A stretch of 37,916 nt of DNA from Bacillota bacterium. GTDB lineage: Bacteria > Bacillota > Limnochordia > Darwinibacteriales > Darwinibacteriaceae. Position numbers and translations under genes: made by a program. Of this stretch, positions 6,871-13,673 are shown piece after piece (within the stretch, counting starts at the first letter, position 1; every line of letters starts with the position of its first letter). The stretch spans positions 1 to 37,916 of the forward strand of contig JAAYOM010000118.1 in the NCBI GenBank assembly GCA_012520315.1, written 5' to 3'. The notes under the pieces were generated by a model, which was not told the DNA's origin, made no database searches, and saw only the letters and a program-made list of their open reading frames with translations.

Positions 6871-7218
6871 ATGCCTAGAGTTAAAGGTGGGCCTGCAACA
6901 CGCCAAAGGCGGAAAAAGGTTCTAAAACTTGCCAAAGGTTATTATGGTGATAAAAGTAAAAAGTTTCGCGTAGCTAACCAGGCTGTGATGAAGTCAGGAA
7001 ACTATGCGTACCGTGATCGGAAAGCAAAGAAGCGTGATTTCCGCAGATTGTGGATCACTCGCATTAATGCAGCAGCAAGAATGAACGGTATGTCCTACAG
7101 CACGTTTATCTCCGGCCTCAAAAGAAACGGGGTAGAAGTAAACCGTAAAGTCCTGGCTGACATTGCCGTTAATGATGAAGCTGGCTTTGCTGATTTAGTA
7201 GCTATAGCGAAGCAATAA
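6871..7218 (+). CDS. rplT: Large-subunit ribosomal protein L20
   Basis: L20 binds 23S rRNA early in 50S assembly and is the expected repressor of this operon through the leader upstream of infC. The 115-residue protein starts [20 protein letters not shown]. It has the long basic N-terminal arm with [20 protein letters not shown] and [21 protein letters not shown], then the globular rRNA/mRNA-binding C-domain. AGGAGG lies 8 bases before the ATG. A terminator follows directly and closes the operon. Confidence 0.98.
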   Translation: MPRVKGGPATRQRRKKVLKLAKGYYGDKSKKFRVANQAVMKSGNYAYRDRKAKKRDFRRLWITRINAAARMNGMSYSTFISGLKRNGVEVNRKVLADIAVNDEAGFADLVAIAKQ

Positions 7219-7232
7219 TTTTTTGTCTCAAA

Positions 7233-7264
7233 TCCCGGGCGGTTGATCCTCCCGGTATTTTTTT
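7233..7264 (+). terminator. Terminator of the infC-rpmI-rplT operon
   Basis: Stem CCGGG-C-GG / CC-T-CCCGG (one mismatch, loop TTGAT) is followed by TATTTTTTT. The Shine-Dalgarno of the next gene begins right after it. Confidence 0.85.
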
Positions 7265-7276
7265 AGGAGGGTTAGG

Positions 7277-8086
7277 GTGGAACCAGGGGCGATCATCACC
7301 AGCAAGAGAAATGAACGAATTCGCGCTGCCAAACGATTACAGCAGAGAAAGATCCGGGACCAGAGGGGGATGTTTTGCCTCGAGGGTGTTCGGGTGGTAG
7401 AAGAAGCCCTTGGTACACCTTTTGTGGAAACCATTTTCTTCGCAGAGCGCCTGACAGAAACCGCCAGGGGAAAAGCTTTGCTGGCACTTGCCAAGCACCA
7501 GGGCGTACCCTCATTCCACTGCAGTGACGATGTCTTGGCAGAGCTGACGGATACTGTGCAATCCCAGGGAGTGGTAGCTGTAGTAAACAAGCCTAGCTGG
7601 CCTAGGGCGATGGACGGCGTCACATTGATTGCAGATGAAGTCCAGGATCCGGGGAACATGGGCACATTACTCCGGACAGCAGTCGGGGCAGGTTGCCGAG
7701 GGCTCTATGTGGTTGAGGGCTCTGTGGATCTGTACAACCCCAAAGTGCTGCGTTCCAGTATGGGTGCAATTTTCTATTTACCTCACTGGCTGGTAACTCG
7801 GAAAGAGATTCTGGAGCTTGTTCAGGAAAGCAACACGGCCTTGGTCATTGCTGATTTGGTAGATTCTGAGAATTTTTGGGCAGTCAGCTACCCCCGCAAC
7901 CTGGCAGTTGTCATTGGCAACGAGGCACGGGGAGTTCATCCAGACTTTCGCAAACATGCGGCTTTGCGAGTGAAGATTCCCCTAGTCGGACCTGTGGAGT
8001 CCCTTAACGCGCCTGTAGCTGCCGGCGTGTTACTGTACGAGATCTTGCGGCAACACCGTTGTAACCATCCCGGTTCTGTGTTATAA
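7277..8086 (+). CDS. SpoU/TrmH-family RNA 2'-O-methyltransferase
   Basis: This SPOUT-fold methyltransferase of the TrmH/RlmB group uses SAM to methylate ribose 2'-OH in rRNA or tRNA. The 269-residue protein has an N-terminal substrate-binding domain to about residue 100 (TSKRNERIRAAKRL, GMFCLEGVRVVEEAL). The catalytic domain shows motif 1 DEVQDPGNMGTLLRTA, motif 2 VVIGNEARGVHPD and motif 3 VKIPLVGPVESLNAPVAAGV, which form the trefoil knot. The GTG at 7277 is preceded by AGGAGGG. The same kind of gene (ysgA) lies next to pheST in Bacillus subtilis, so this is the syntenic counterpart. The target nucleotide is not evident. No own promoter is seen; expression may depend on read-through. The promoter for the next unit overlaps its 3' end. 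Confidence 0.92.
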   Translation: MEPGAIITSKRNERIRAAKRLQQRKIRDQRGMFCLEGVRVVEEALGTPFVETIFFAERLTETARGKALLALAKHQGVPSFHCSDDVLAELTDTVQSQGVVAVVNKPSWPRAMDGVTLIADEVQDPGNMGTLLRTAVGAGCRGLYVVEGSVDLYNPKVLRSSMGAIFYLPHWLVTRKEILELVQESNTALVIADLVDSENFWAVSYPRNLAVVIGNEARGVHPDFRKHAALRVKIPLVGPVESLNAPVAAGVLLYEILRQHRCNHPGSVL

Positions 8087-8087
8087 T
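8059..8087 (+). promoter_or_regulatory. Extended -10 promoter for the yqzL-like gene and pheST
   Basis: TTGTAA (8059-8064), a 17-base spacer and TATAAT (8082-8087), with TG one base upstream of the -10, lie inside the last codons of the methyltransferase gene. I see no better promoter before the T-box, so this one should serve both the small gene and pheST. Confidence 0.8.
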
Positions 8088-8122
8088 CCTTTTAGAAAAC
8101 TGAACGCGTGGGGGGTTTTTTG

Positions 8123-8233
8123 ATGAATCTAACACCACAGGTTGTTTGGCAGATTTTCGTGTCGACAGGTTCGGTAAGCGCTTATCTTCTGTACCGGCAG
8201 TTGCTGGAAATAAGTAATCGTGTACTGCATTAA
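8123..8233 (+). CDS. YqzL-like small protein
   Basis: A 36-residue product, MNLTPQVVWQIFVSTGSV..., matches the YqzL-like pattern of Bacillota: Trp-x-x-Phe, then TGS(V/I), then AYLLY. The function of this family is unknown. The ATG lies shortly after a G-rich ribosome-binding stretch (GTGGGGGG), and the gene has a strong promoter 35 bases upstream. In Bacillus subtilis yqzL lies near recO-glyQ, so its place before pheST differs. It lies upstream of the T-box on the same predicted transcript and should be made regardless of phenylalanine charging. Confidence 0.72.
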   Translation: MNLTPQVVWQIFVSTGSVSAYLLYRQLLEISNRVLH

Positions 8234-8284
8234 GAAGAGCAGTTTCACAATAAATAGCTAAAGGCAATGAAGGAGAATAGTATA

Positions 8285-8521
8285 TCCGCAGCCTCCCCAG
8301 AGAGAGAAGATCACCGGCTGCAAGTCTTCTTGGATGAAAAGCGGATTGAATTCCCTCCTGAGCTGCAAACTGAAATAATAGTAGGTTTAGTCGGATTCCT
8401 CCGTTACAGGATTTGAGATGGGCTGGCTTAAGATGTCCTTAAGATCATGCCAAATAGGGTGGTACCGCGTACTTCTTGCGTCCCTTGCCAAATGTTGGGC
8501 TGGGATGCGAGGAGTTTTTTT
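8285..8521 (+). promoter_or_regulatory. T-box riboswitch for phenylalanine (pheST leader)
   Basis: T-box leaders sense uncharged tRNA and switch off a terminator. Stem I is bounded by GCAGC (about 8288) and GCTGC (about 8364), with the AGAGAG loop-E-like element on the 5' side. Opposite it the specifier candidate TTC (Phe) is at 8351-8353. The canonical T-box AGGGTGGTACCGCG is at 8456-8469; its TGGT bulge pairs with tRNA 3' ACCA, consistent with A73 of tRNA-Phe. The terminator is a 14-bp stem between ACTTCTTGCGTCCC (8471-8484) and GGGATGCGAGGAGT, followed by T7. The downstream genes pheST confirm the amino acid. Confidence 0.93.
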
Positions 8522-8558
8522 GTTTATTGACAGCGAGAAAATGCAAGGGGGTTTTCAT

Positions 8559-9581
8559 GTGCAAGACCAAGTCAGAGGTATTAGAGAACAGGCATTAGAT
8601 GCTTGCAGGCAGGCAAGAACCGTTCAGGAACTTAACGAAGCACGAGTCAAGTTCTTAGGCAAGAAAGGGGAACTGACTCTCATATTGCGAAAAACCGGCC
8701 AATTGCCCAAAGAGGAACGCCCTCATTTTGGCAAACTGGTCAACGAAGTACGCGATGAACTCGAGTCTATCTGGGAGCAAAGGGAACAGGAGCTTTCCTT
8801 GGCAGAAGAGGCAAAGCGTCTCTTGGCGGAGAGCCTGGACATTTCCTTACCCGGCCGCACTGTTGCTCGGGGGACAATTCATCCTGTCACCCGCGTCATT
8901 AATGAAACCAAGAACATATTTATGCAAATGGGTTATGCAGTGGTAGAGGGGCCGGAGGTTGAACTTGACTATTACAATTTTGAGGCTCTAAATATTCCTC
9001 CGGATCATCCAGCCAGGGATATGCAGGACACCTTCTTTATCACTGAAAACCTTCTGCTGAGAAGTCAGACATCACCCGTACAGATTCACACTATGGAGCG
9101 GCAGGAACCGCCTGTGCGCATTGTGGCTCCCGGCAAAGTGTATCGGGCTGATTCTGATGTTACGCATTCACCCATGTTTCATCAAATCGAAGGTTTGGTA
9201 GTTGATGAGGGGATTACCCTTGCCGATTTGAAGGGTACACTGCAGCTCTTTGTTCAGCGAATGTTCGGAGCAGATGTCAAGATTCGCTTGCGGCCCAGTT
9301 ACTTTCCCTTTACTGAACCAAGTGCAGAAGTGGATGTCTCCTGCATTATCTGTTCCGGTTCAGGCTGCCGAGTCTGCAAAGACACCGGTTGGCTGGAAAT
9401 ACTCGGATCAGGCATGGTGCATCCCCAGGTCCTCAAACAGGTAGGGTATGACCCTGAGAAAGTGAGCGGTTTTGCCTTCGGTATGGGTATTGAACGGATC
9501 GCGATGCTCAAATACGGTATTAATGACATTCGCCTCTTATATGAAAATGATGTTCGCTTCTTAGAGCAATTTACCAGCTAG
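8559..9581 (+). CDS. pheS: Phenylalanyl-tRNA synthetase alpha subunit
   Basis: This is the catalytic subunit of the alpha2-beta2 PheRS. The 340-residue product has an N-terminal coiled coil to about residue 85 (tRNA contact, ARVKFLGKKGELTLILRK). The class II core follows, with motif 2 around GKVYRADSDVTHSPMFHQIEG and motif 3 GFAFGMGIERIAMLKYGI, and the typical SYFPFTEPSAEVDVSC. I chose GTG at 8559. GGGGG lies about 8 bases upstream and the N-terminus then matches the family. In-frame starts further upstream (from 8418) would lie inside the T-box terminator. Expression is controlled by the T-box. pheT follows after 11 bases. Confidence 0.97.
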   Translation: MQDQVRGIREQALDACRQARTVQELNEARVKFLGKKGELTLILRKTGQLPKEERPHFGKLVNEVRDELESIWEQREQELSLAEEAKRLLAESLDISLPGRTVARGTIHPVTRVINETKNIFMQMGYAVVEGPEVELDYYNFEALNIPPDHPARDMQDTFFITENLLLRSQTSPVQIHTMERQEPPVRIVAPGKVYRADSDVTHSPMFHQIEGLVVDEGITLADLKGTLQLFVQRMFGADVKIRLRPSYFPFTEPSAEVDVSCIICSGSGCRVCKDTGWLEILGSGMVHPQVLKQVGYDPEKVSGFAFGMGIERIAMLKYGINDIRLLYENDVRFLEQFTS

Positions 9582-9592
9582 GGGGGTCTACT

Positions 9593-11977
9593 ATGTTAGT
9601 GAGCTATAATTGGTTACAAGACTATGTGCAAATTCCCTGGGAGCCGGAGGAACTTGCCCGGCGCCTTACTATGGCGGGGCTCGAAGTGGAAGGGCTGACG
9701 CCATTTGCGCCAGATTTACCGCGTGTCTACATTGGCCTGGTGAAAACGGCAGCCAAACATCCGAGTGCAGACACTCTGCAAGTGTGTTCTGTTGATGTTG
9801 GAGAACAAGGAATGCACAGCATAGTCTGTGGCGCTCCCAATGTGGCCCCGGGCCAGACAGTGGCGGTAGCTCTAGAAGGGGCAAACCTGCCTGGAGGACT
9901 GGAGATTAAGCCGACAGAAATTCGGGGTGTATTGTCCCACGGCATGATCTGCTCCCAGTCAGAGCTTGGGATCGGCGATGATCATGAGGGAATCTGGGTC
10001 TTGCCCGAGGGGCTAAAACCAGGTGTACCCTTGGTGGAAGCTCTTGACTTGGATGACGTGATTCTGGATGTTTCCATCTACGCCAACCGCCCCGATTGCA
10101 TGAGCATGATTGGCATAGCTAGAGAGGTGGCGGCCCTAACAGGCGGAGAATTAAGAATCCCTTCCATAGACTATACTGAACTGGACATTCCCATTTCTAA
10201 AAAAACAAGTGTCACGGTTGAAGATGCAGCACTTTGTCCCCGTTACACTGCTGCCTTGTTAGGGGAGGTTGAACTAAGGGAGTCGCCGCTCTGGATGCAA
10301 CTGCGCTTGAAAGCTGCCGGCATGCGTCCCATCAACAATGTCGTTGATATTACAAACTACGTCATGCTGGAGACAGGCCAACCTCTGCATGCCTTTGACT
10401 ATGAACGCCTAGCTGAAGGGCGTTTAGTGATTCGAACCGCCAAACCGGGCGAGGAGATCGAAACTTTAGACGCGGTGAAGCGCAAACTCACCTCGGAAAT
10501 GCTTGTAATTTGCGATGGGAAAAAGCCGCAGTGCATTGCCGGCGTCATGGGCGGACTTAGTAGCGAGGTTACTCAGAAGACTAACACCATCGTACTGGAA
10601 ACGGCAAATTTCGCTCCGGTGAGTGTACGAAGAACCAGTCGAGCTCTTGGTCTGAGTTCAGAATCTGCAGCCCGTTTTGAAAAGGGAATAGACCCGAGCG
10701 GCACAATGTTTGCTAGCCAAAGGGCATTGCACCTTCTGCAAAACTTAGCTCAGGCAAGTGTTTATGCTGGGCATTTAGATATTGATGCGAGCTCCCGGGA
10801 GGCAACAGAGATTCATCTTCCCTTGACCGAAATCGAGCGCCTCCTTGGTGTTGCCGTTCCCGAACAAACCTGTCGGCAAATTCTAGAGGCCCTCGGATTT
10901 AAGGTTCAGGAGGCAGCACCTGGACATCTCCAAGTCACAGTACCGTCTCATCGCACTGATGTGAAGATCGCAGCGGATTTAGTTGAAGAGGTTGTTCGCA
11001 TCTGGGGCCTGGAAAATGTCCCCAGCACTCTCCCAGCCGACACCTCTACTTCGGGTGGACAGAGCAGACGCTTAAACGCAGCAGACCATCTTAGGCAAGT
11101 CTTGGTTGGGGCCGGCCTGCAGGAAGCTTTGAGCTATTCTTTCGGGCGCATAGACAATAACGACAGACTCTTACGTTTCGATCAGCCTATGATCACATTG
11201 CAGAACCCATTTTCCGAGGATTTGGCTGCTCTGCGTCACAGTTTGCTGCCAGGACTTCTCACCGCTATCAGTCTAAATGCCAGCCGCCAGCAAACCAGAG
11301 TGGCACTGTTTGAGATCGGGGCAAATTATGTGGGAAAAGTACCCTTGGCAGAACAGCCCTTGGAGGAAATGCAGCTATGCCTGGCGCTCTGGGGTCATCG
11401 CAACCCAATTAATTGGGGTCTGGCTGAGGAAAATTATGACTTCTATGACCTAAAGGGAATATTAGAGTTATTGCTGCCTAGTGAGGAGTTAGTCTGGGGA
11501 ACAGGCAGCAATGCGACCTATCATCCTGGCAGGCAGGGGAGCATACGATATCAGGGCAATGAAGCGGTCGTTTACGGCGAAGTGCACCCGGCTGTCTTGC
11601 GGAACTTTAAGGTTCCGGGCAGAGTTTACGCAGCGGAAATTCAACTGGAAAAGATTCTAGATCTCTTTATCACCACACCCATGTTCCGGAATTTGCCGAA
11701 GTTCCCCGCCGTCGATCGAGATCTGGCCTTTGTAGTGGACAGCGGCCAAGAGGTAGGGGCGTTAATCGAGCACCTCAAGGAGCTCGGGGGAGAACTCCTT
11801 AAGGAAGTCACTCTCTTTGACGTCTATGAGGGTAAGCCTATTCCCGCTGATAAGAAGAGTGTGGCCTTCTCCTTGCGTTTTCAGGGAGATCGCACTTTGA
11901 CCGATGAAGAGATTGCTCCTGTGCTGGAACATTGTATCAGTGGCTTGGGCGCAAAATTCGGCGCAGAAATCCGCTAG
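9593..11977 (+). CDS. pheT: Phenylalanyl-tRNA synthetase beta subunit
   Basis: This subunit binds tRNA-Phe and edits mischarged Tyr. The 794-residue product is full length. The N-terminal EMAP-II-like tRNA-binding domain is at about residues 40-150 (GLVKTAAKHPSADTLQVC, VCGAPNVAPGQTVAVAL). The B3/B4 editing domain is at about 205-375 (RPINNVVDITNYVMLETGQP, AGVMGG, RFEKGIDP). The B5 domain is at about 404-475, followed by a class II-like pseudo-catalytic domain. The C-terminal ferredoxin-fold anticodon-binding domain starts at about 698 (PKFPAVDRDLAFVVD). GGGGGT precedes the ATG. It is co-transcribed with pheS. The next gene begins 50 bases later without a clear terminator, so zapA may receive read-through. 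Confidence 0.97.
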   Translation: MLVSYNWLQDYVQIPWEPEELARRLTMAGLEVEGLTPFAPDLPRVYIGLVKTAAKHPSADTLQVCSVDVGEQGMHSIVCGAPNVAPGQTVAVALEGANLPGGLEIKPTEIRGVLSHGMICSQSELGIGDDHEGIWVLPEGLKPGVPLVEALDLDDVILDVSIYANRPDCMSMIGIAREVAALTGGELRIPSIDYTELDIPISKKTSVTVEDAALCPRYTAALLGEVELRESPLWMQLRLKAAGMRPINNVVDITNYVMLETGQPLHAFDYERLAEGRLVIRTAKPGEEIETLDAVKRKLTSEMLVICDGKKPQCIAGVMGGLSSEVTQKTNTIVLETANFAPVSVRRTSRALGLSSESAARFEKGIDPSGTMFASQRALHLLQNLAQASVYAGHLDIDASSREATEIHLPLTEIERLLGVAVPEQTCRQILEALGFKVQEAAPGHLQVTVPSHRTDVKIAADLVEEVVRIWGLENVPSTLPADTSTSGGQSRRLNAADHLRQVLVGAGLQEALSYSFGRIDNNDRLLRFDQPMITLQNPFSEDLAALRHSLLPGLLTAISLNASRQQTRVALFEIGANYVGKVPLAEQPLEEMQLCLALWGHRNPINWGLAEENYDFYDLKGILELLLPSEELVWGTGSNATYHPGRQGSIRYQGNEAVVYGEVHPAVLRNFKVPGRVYAAEIQLEKILDLFITTPMFRNLPKFPAVDRDLAFVVDSGQEVGALIEHLKELGGELLKEVTLFDVYEGKPIPADKKSVAFSLRFQGDRTLTDEEIAPVLEHCISGLGAKFGAEIR

Positions 11978-12027
11978 GAGGAAATGGGTAAGCTAAGTAG
12001 AATTGAAAAGGCGAGGGAGGGACGAGT

Positions 12028-12288
12028 ATGAGTGGAGATCAAGACATGCGTTCAGTTAGGGTACAGATTTTCGGCGAGGATCATATTATCAAGGGTCAGG
12101 CATCGGAAGAGTACATCAGGGATCTCGCTTCCGTAATTGACAGCCGATTACAGGAAGTGCAAAAGCTCAACCCTCGGCTTCCCCGCCATCGTGTCGCTAT
12201 CTTGGTAGCAATAAATCTAGCCAATGAGCTGGAAAAGCTGTCGGCGGAGCATGAAGAGCTGTTAGCCCTGCTGGAAGAAGCAAATTAG
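12028..12288 (+). CDS. zapA: Cell-division protein ZapA
   Basis: ZapA binds FtsZ and promotes bundling of the Z-ring. The 86-residue product has the family N-terminus (VRVQIFGEDHIIKGQASEEYIRDLASVID) and a C-terminal coiled-coil helix (AILVAINLANELEKLSAEHEELLALLEEAN). GGGAGG precedes the ATG. It is followed after 13 bases by a cvpA-type gene, and mutS2 lies downstream. This is the same grouping as yshA (zapA)-yshB-polX-mutS2 in Bacillus subtilis, except that polX is missing and an amidase and a U32 gene take its place. Confidence 0.92.
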   Translation: MSGDQDMRSVRVQIFGEDHIIKGQASEEYIRDLASVIDSRLQEVQKLNPRLPRHRVAILVAINLANELEKLSAEHEELLALLEEAN

Positions 12289-12301
12289 GTGGGGGTTAAT
12301 A

Positions 12302-12862
12302 ATGATTGGAAAGTGGATCGACCTCGTTATTTTGGTGTTCTTGGCCCTCGGTTTGCTGAAAGGTTTCAAGCGGGGACTTGTACGGGAGCTCTTTAGCTTG
12401 CTGGGGGCTATTTTGGCAATCGTCGTTGCCTACCACAGTTATCAGACTGTAGCCTTGAAGCTGCTGGAGCATTACGCGCTGTCTACCTGGCAGGCGCAGG
12501 CAATTTCTTTTGTTGTCTTATTAATAGGCATCAGTCTGCTCGGCGTATTTTTTGGTTATGTGTGGTCGAAGGCCTTAAGTTACACTCCCTTTTCTGTACT
12601 GGATCATATTGGCGGTGCAGCTTTTGGAGTAGCAAAGGTAGGGGTGGTAGTTCTCGTTCTCCTGCTCTTTTTGGGGGCAGCCAATATTAGTTTTGTTGAT
12701 ACTCTGCTCGATGAATCTGTTGTTGTGGAGCAGATTGGCGTGCTGCTGCCCTTTGTGTACGACTATCTTGATCAATATTGGCCTGAACAGTTGCCCAGGC
12801 CAATGTGGCTTTATCCTACCCAAAACCCCGGAGCTGTGGCGGGGTTTTCTTGGGTCTTATGA
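12302..12862 (+). CDS. CvpA-family membrane protein
   Basis: This 186-residue polytopic membrane protein of the CvpA/YshB family has about four hydrophobic segments. The first is WIDLVILVFLALGLLKGFKRG, with the usual Gly-Phe-x-x-Gly turn, followed by RELFSLLGAILAIVVAY. The third and fourth are AISFVVLLIGISLLGVFFG and FGVAKVGVVVLVLLLFLG, preceded by the typical LDHIGGAAFG. Members have been linked to colicin V production and to envelope stress; the biochemical function is unknown. The start ATG follows GGGGG. The last dozen codons coincide with a terminator-like hairpin, so the C-terminus PTQNPGAVAGFSWVL is partly dictated by RNA structure. It is probably co-transcribed with zapA. Confidence 0.9.
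   Translation: MIGKWIDLVILVFLALGLLKGFKRGLVRELFSLLGAILAIVVAYHSYQTVALKLLEHYALSTWQAQAISFVVLLIGISLLGVFFGYVWSKALSYTPFSVLDHIGGAAFGVAKVGVVVLVLLLFLGAANISFVDTLLDESVVVEQIGVLLPFVYDYLDQYWPEQLPRPMWLYPTQNPGAVAGFSWVL
12822..12848 (+). terminator. Terminator-like hairpin inside the 3' end of the cvpA-type gene
   Basis: Stem AAAACCCCG / CGGGGTTTT (9 bp, 9-base loop) ends in TTTTCTTGGG before the stop codon at 12862. It looks like a terminator whose stem is translated, but the T run is short, so efficiency is uncertain. Confidence 0.55.
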
Positions 12863-12903
12863 CTATCCCTGGGAGTCCCACCTAGAGTTGCCTAAAGGGA
12901 TTG

Positions 12904-12940
12904 CCCCTGCTTGCTAGAACTGTTGAAACTAGCAAGGGGG
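12904..12940 (+). promoter_or_regulatory. Hairpin covering the ribosome-binding site of the amidase gene
   Basis: CTTGCTAG (12910-12917) pairs perfectly with CTAGCAAG (12929-12936). The stem extends with CCCC (12904-12907) pairing GGGG (12937-12940) across a 2-base bulge. The GGGG is the likely Shine-Dalgarno for the GTG at 12948. There is no T tract, so translational control is likelier than termination. Confidence 0.5.
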
Positions 12941-12947
12941 TAAGCAG

Positions 12948-13658
12948 GTGAGAAAGCCTATTGTTCTTTATTCCAATCTAGCAGCTACCTTAGCCATGCT
13001 TGGTTTTTTCCTTTTATCTGGTCTGATGGGCACCAAGGTGCCCTTTTTGGCTGATCCGAACCGCTCCCTCGGGACAGAACACCTGCAGGGCAGGGTAATT
13101 GTCCTTGATCCAGGTCACGGGGGCGGTGATCCTGGTACTGTGGGAGTTGGGTCAACTACGGAGGCAGAGAATGTACTGGCCATTGCCTGGGAACTCAAGG
13201 GCTTGCTGGAGAAATATGGTGCCGAAGTAATTATGACGAGGCAAAATGATACCAGTCCATCTGCTGGAACACAATTCTCCGGCCAGAGGAATGGACAGTT
13301 GGCAGCCCGGGTTGCGGCGGGTAATCGCAGCCGCGCTGAAATCTTCATTTCGCTGCACAATGATTGGCATGATGATGGCCAGATACGGGGTACTTCAGTT
13401 CACTACTACAAAGGAGCAGACCTGGCGTTAGCCGAAGCTTTGCAGAGGGGACTGGTCGGTCAGACTAAGGCCCGTGATCTTGGCGTCAAGCGCAGCAATT
13501 TTTACGTACTTCGCAATACGAACATGCCGGCGGCGCTTGTAGAAATTGGGTTTTTGAGCAATGCTGAGGAAGCACGCCTCTTGGCCAGGCCAAGTTACCG
13601 GCGGGAGGTGGCACTAGGCCTCTTGGCCGGTATAAATGCATATTTTGCAGGAAATTGA
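12948..13658 (+). CDS. cwlD: N-acetylmuramoyl-L-alanine amidase, CwlD-like
   Basis: This zinc amidase of the Amidase_3 family cleaves the bond between muramic acid and the stem peptide. The 236-residue length and layout match CwlD, which acts in making muramic-delta-lactam of the spore cortex. An N-terminal signal anchor spans about residues 10-28. The catalytic domain from about residue 48 has zinc ligands H57 in VLDPGHGGGDPG, a Glu at 72 or 74, and H137 in FISLHND. The catalytic Glu is E199 in LVEIGFLSN. There is no SPOR or SH3 wall-binding domain. The start is GTG at 12948. Its Shine-Dalgarno lies in a hairpin, suggesting conditional translation. The cortex role is inference from length, domain layout and the spore genes nearby; a vegetative amidase is the alternative. 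Confidence 0.85.
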   Translation: MRKPIVLYSNLAATLAMLGFFLLSGLMGTKVPFLADPNRSLGTEHLQGRVIVLDPGHGGGDPGTVGVGSTTEAENVLAIAWELKGLLEKYGAEVIMTRQNDTSPSAGTQFSGQRNGQLAARVAAGNRSRAEIFISLHNDWHDDGQIRGTSVHYYKGADLALAEALQRGLVGQTKARDLGVKRSNFYVLRNTNMPAALVEIGFLSNAEEARLLARPSYRREVALGLLAGINAYFAGN

Positions 13659-13673
13659 CAGGGAGGAACGCTT

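Noticed and set aside
8418-8558. N-terminal extension of pheS
   Set aside because: These codons are the T-box sequence and terminator, not protein.
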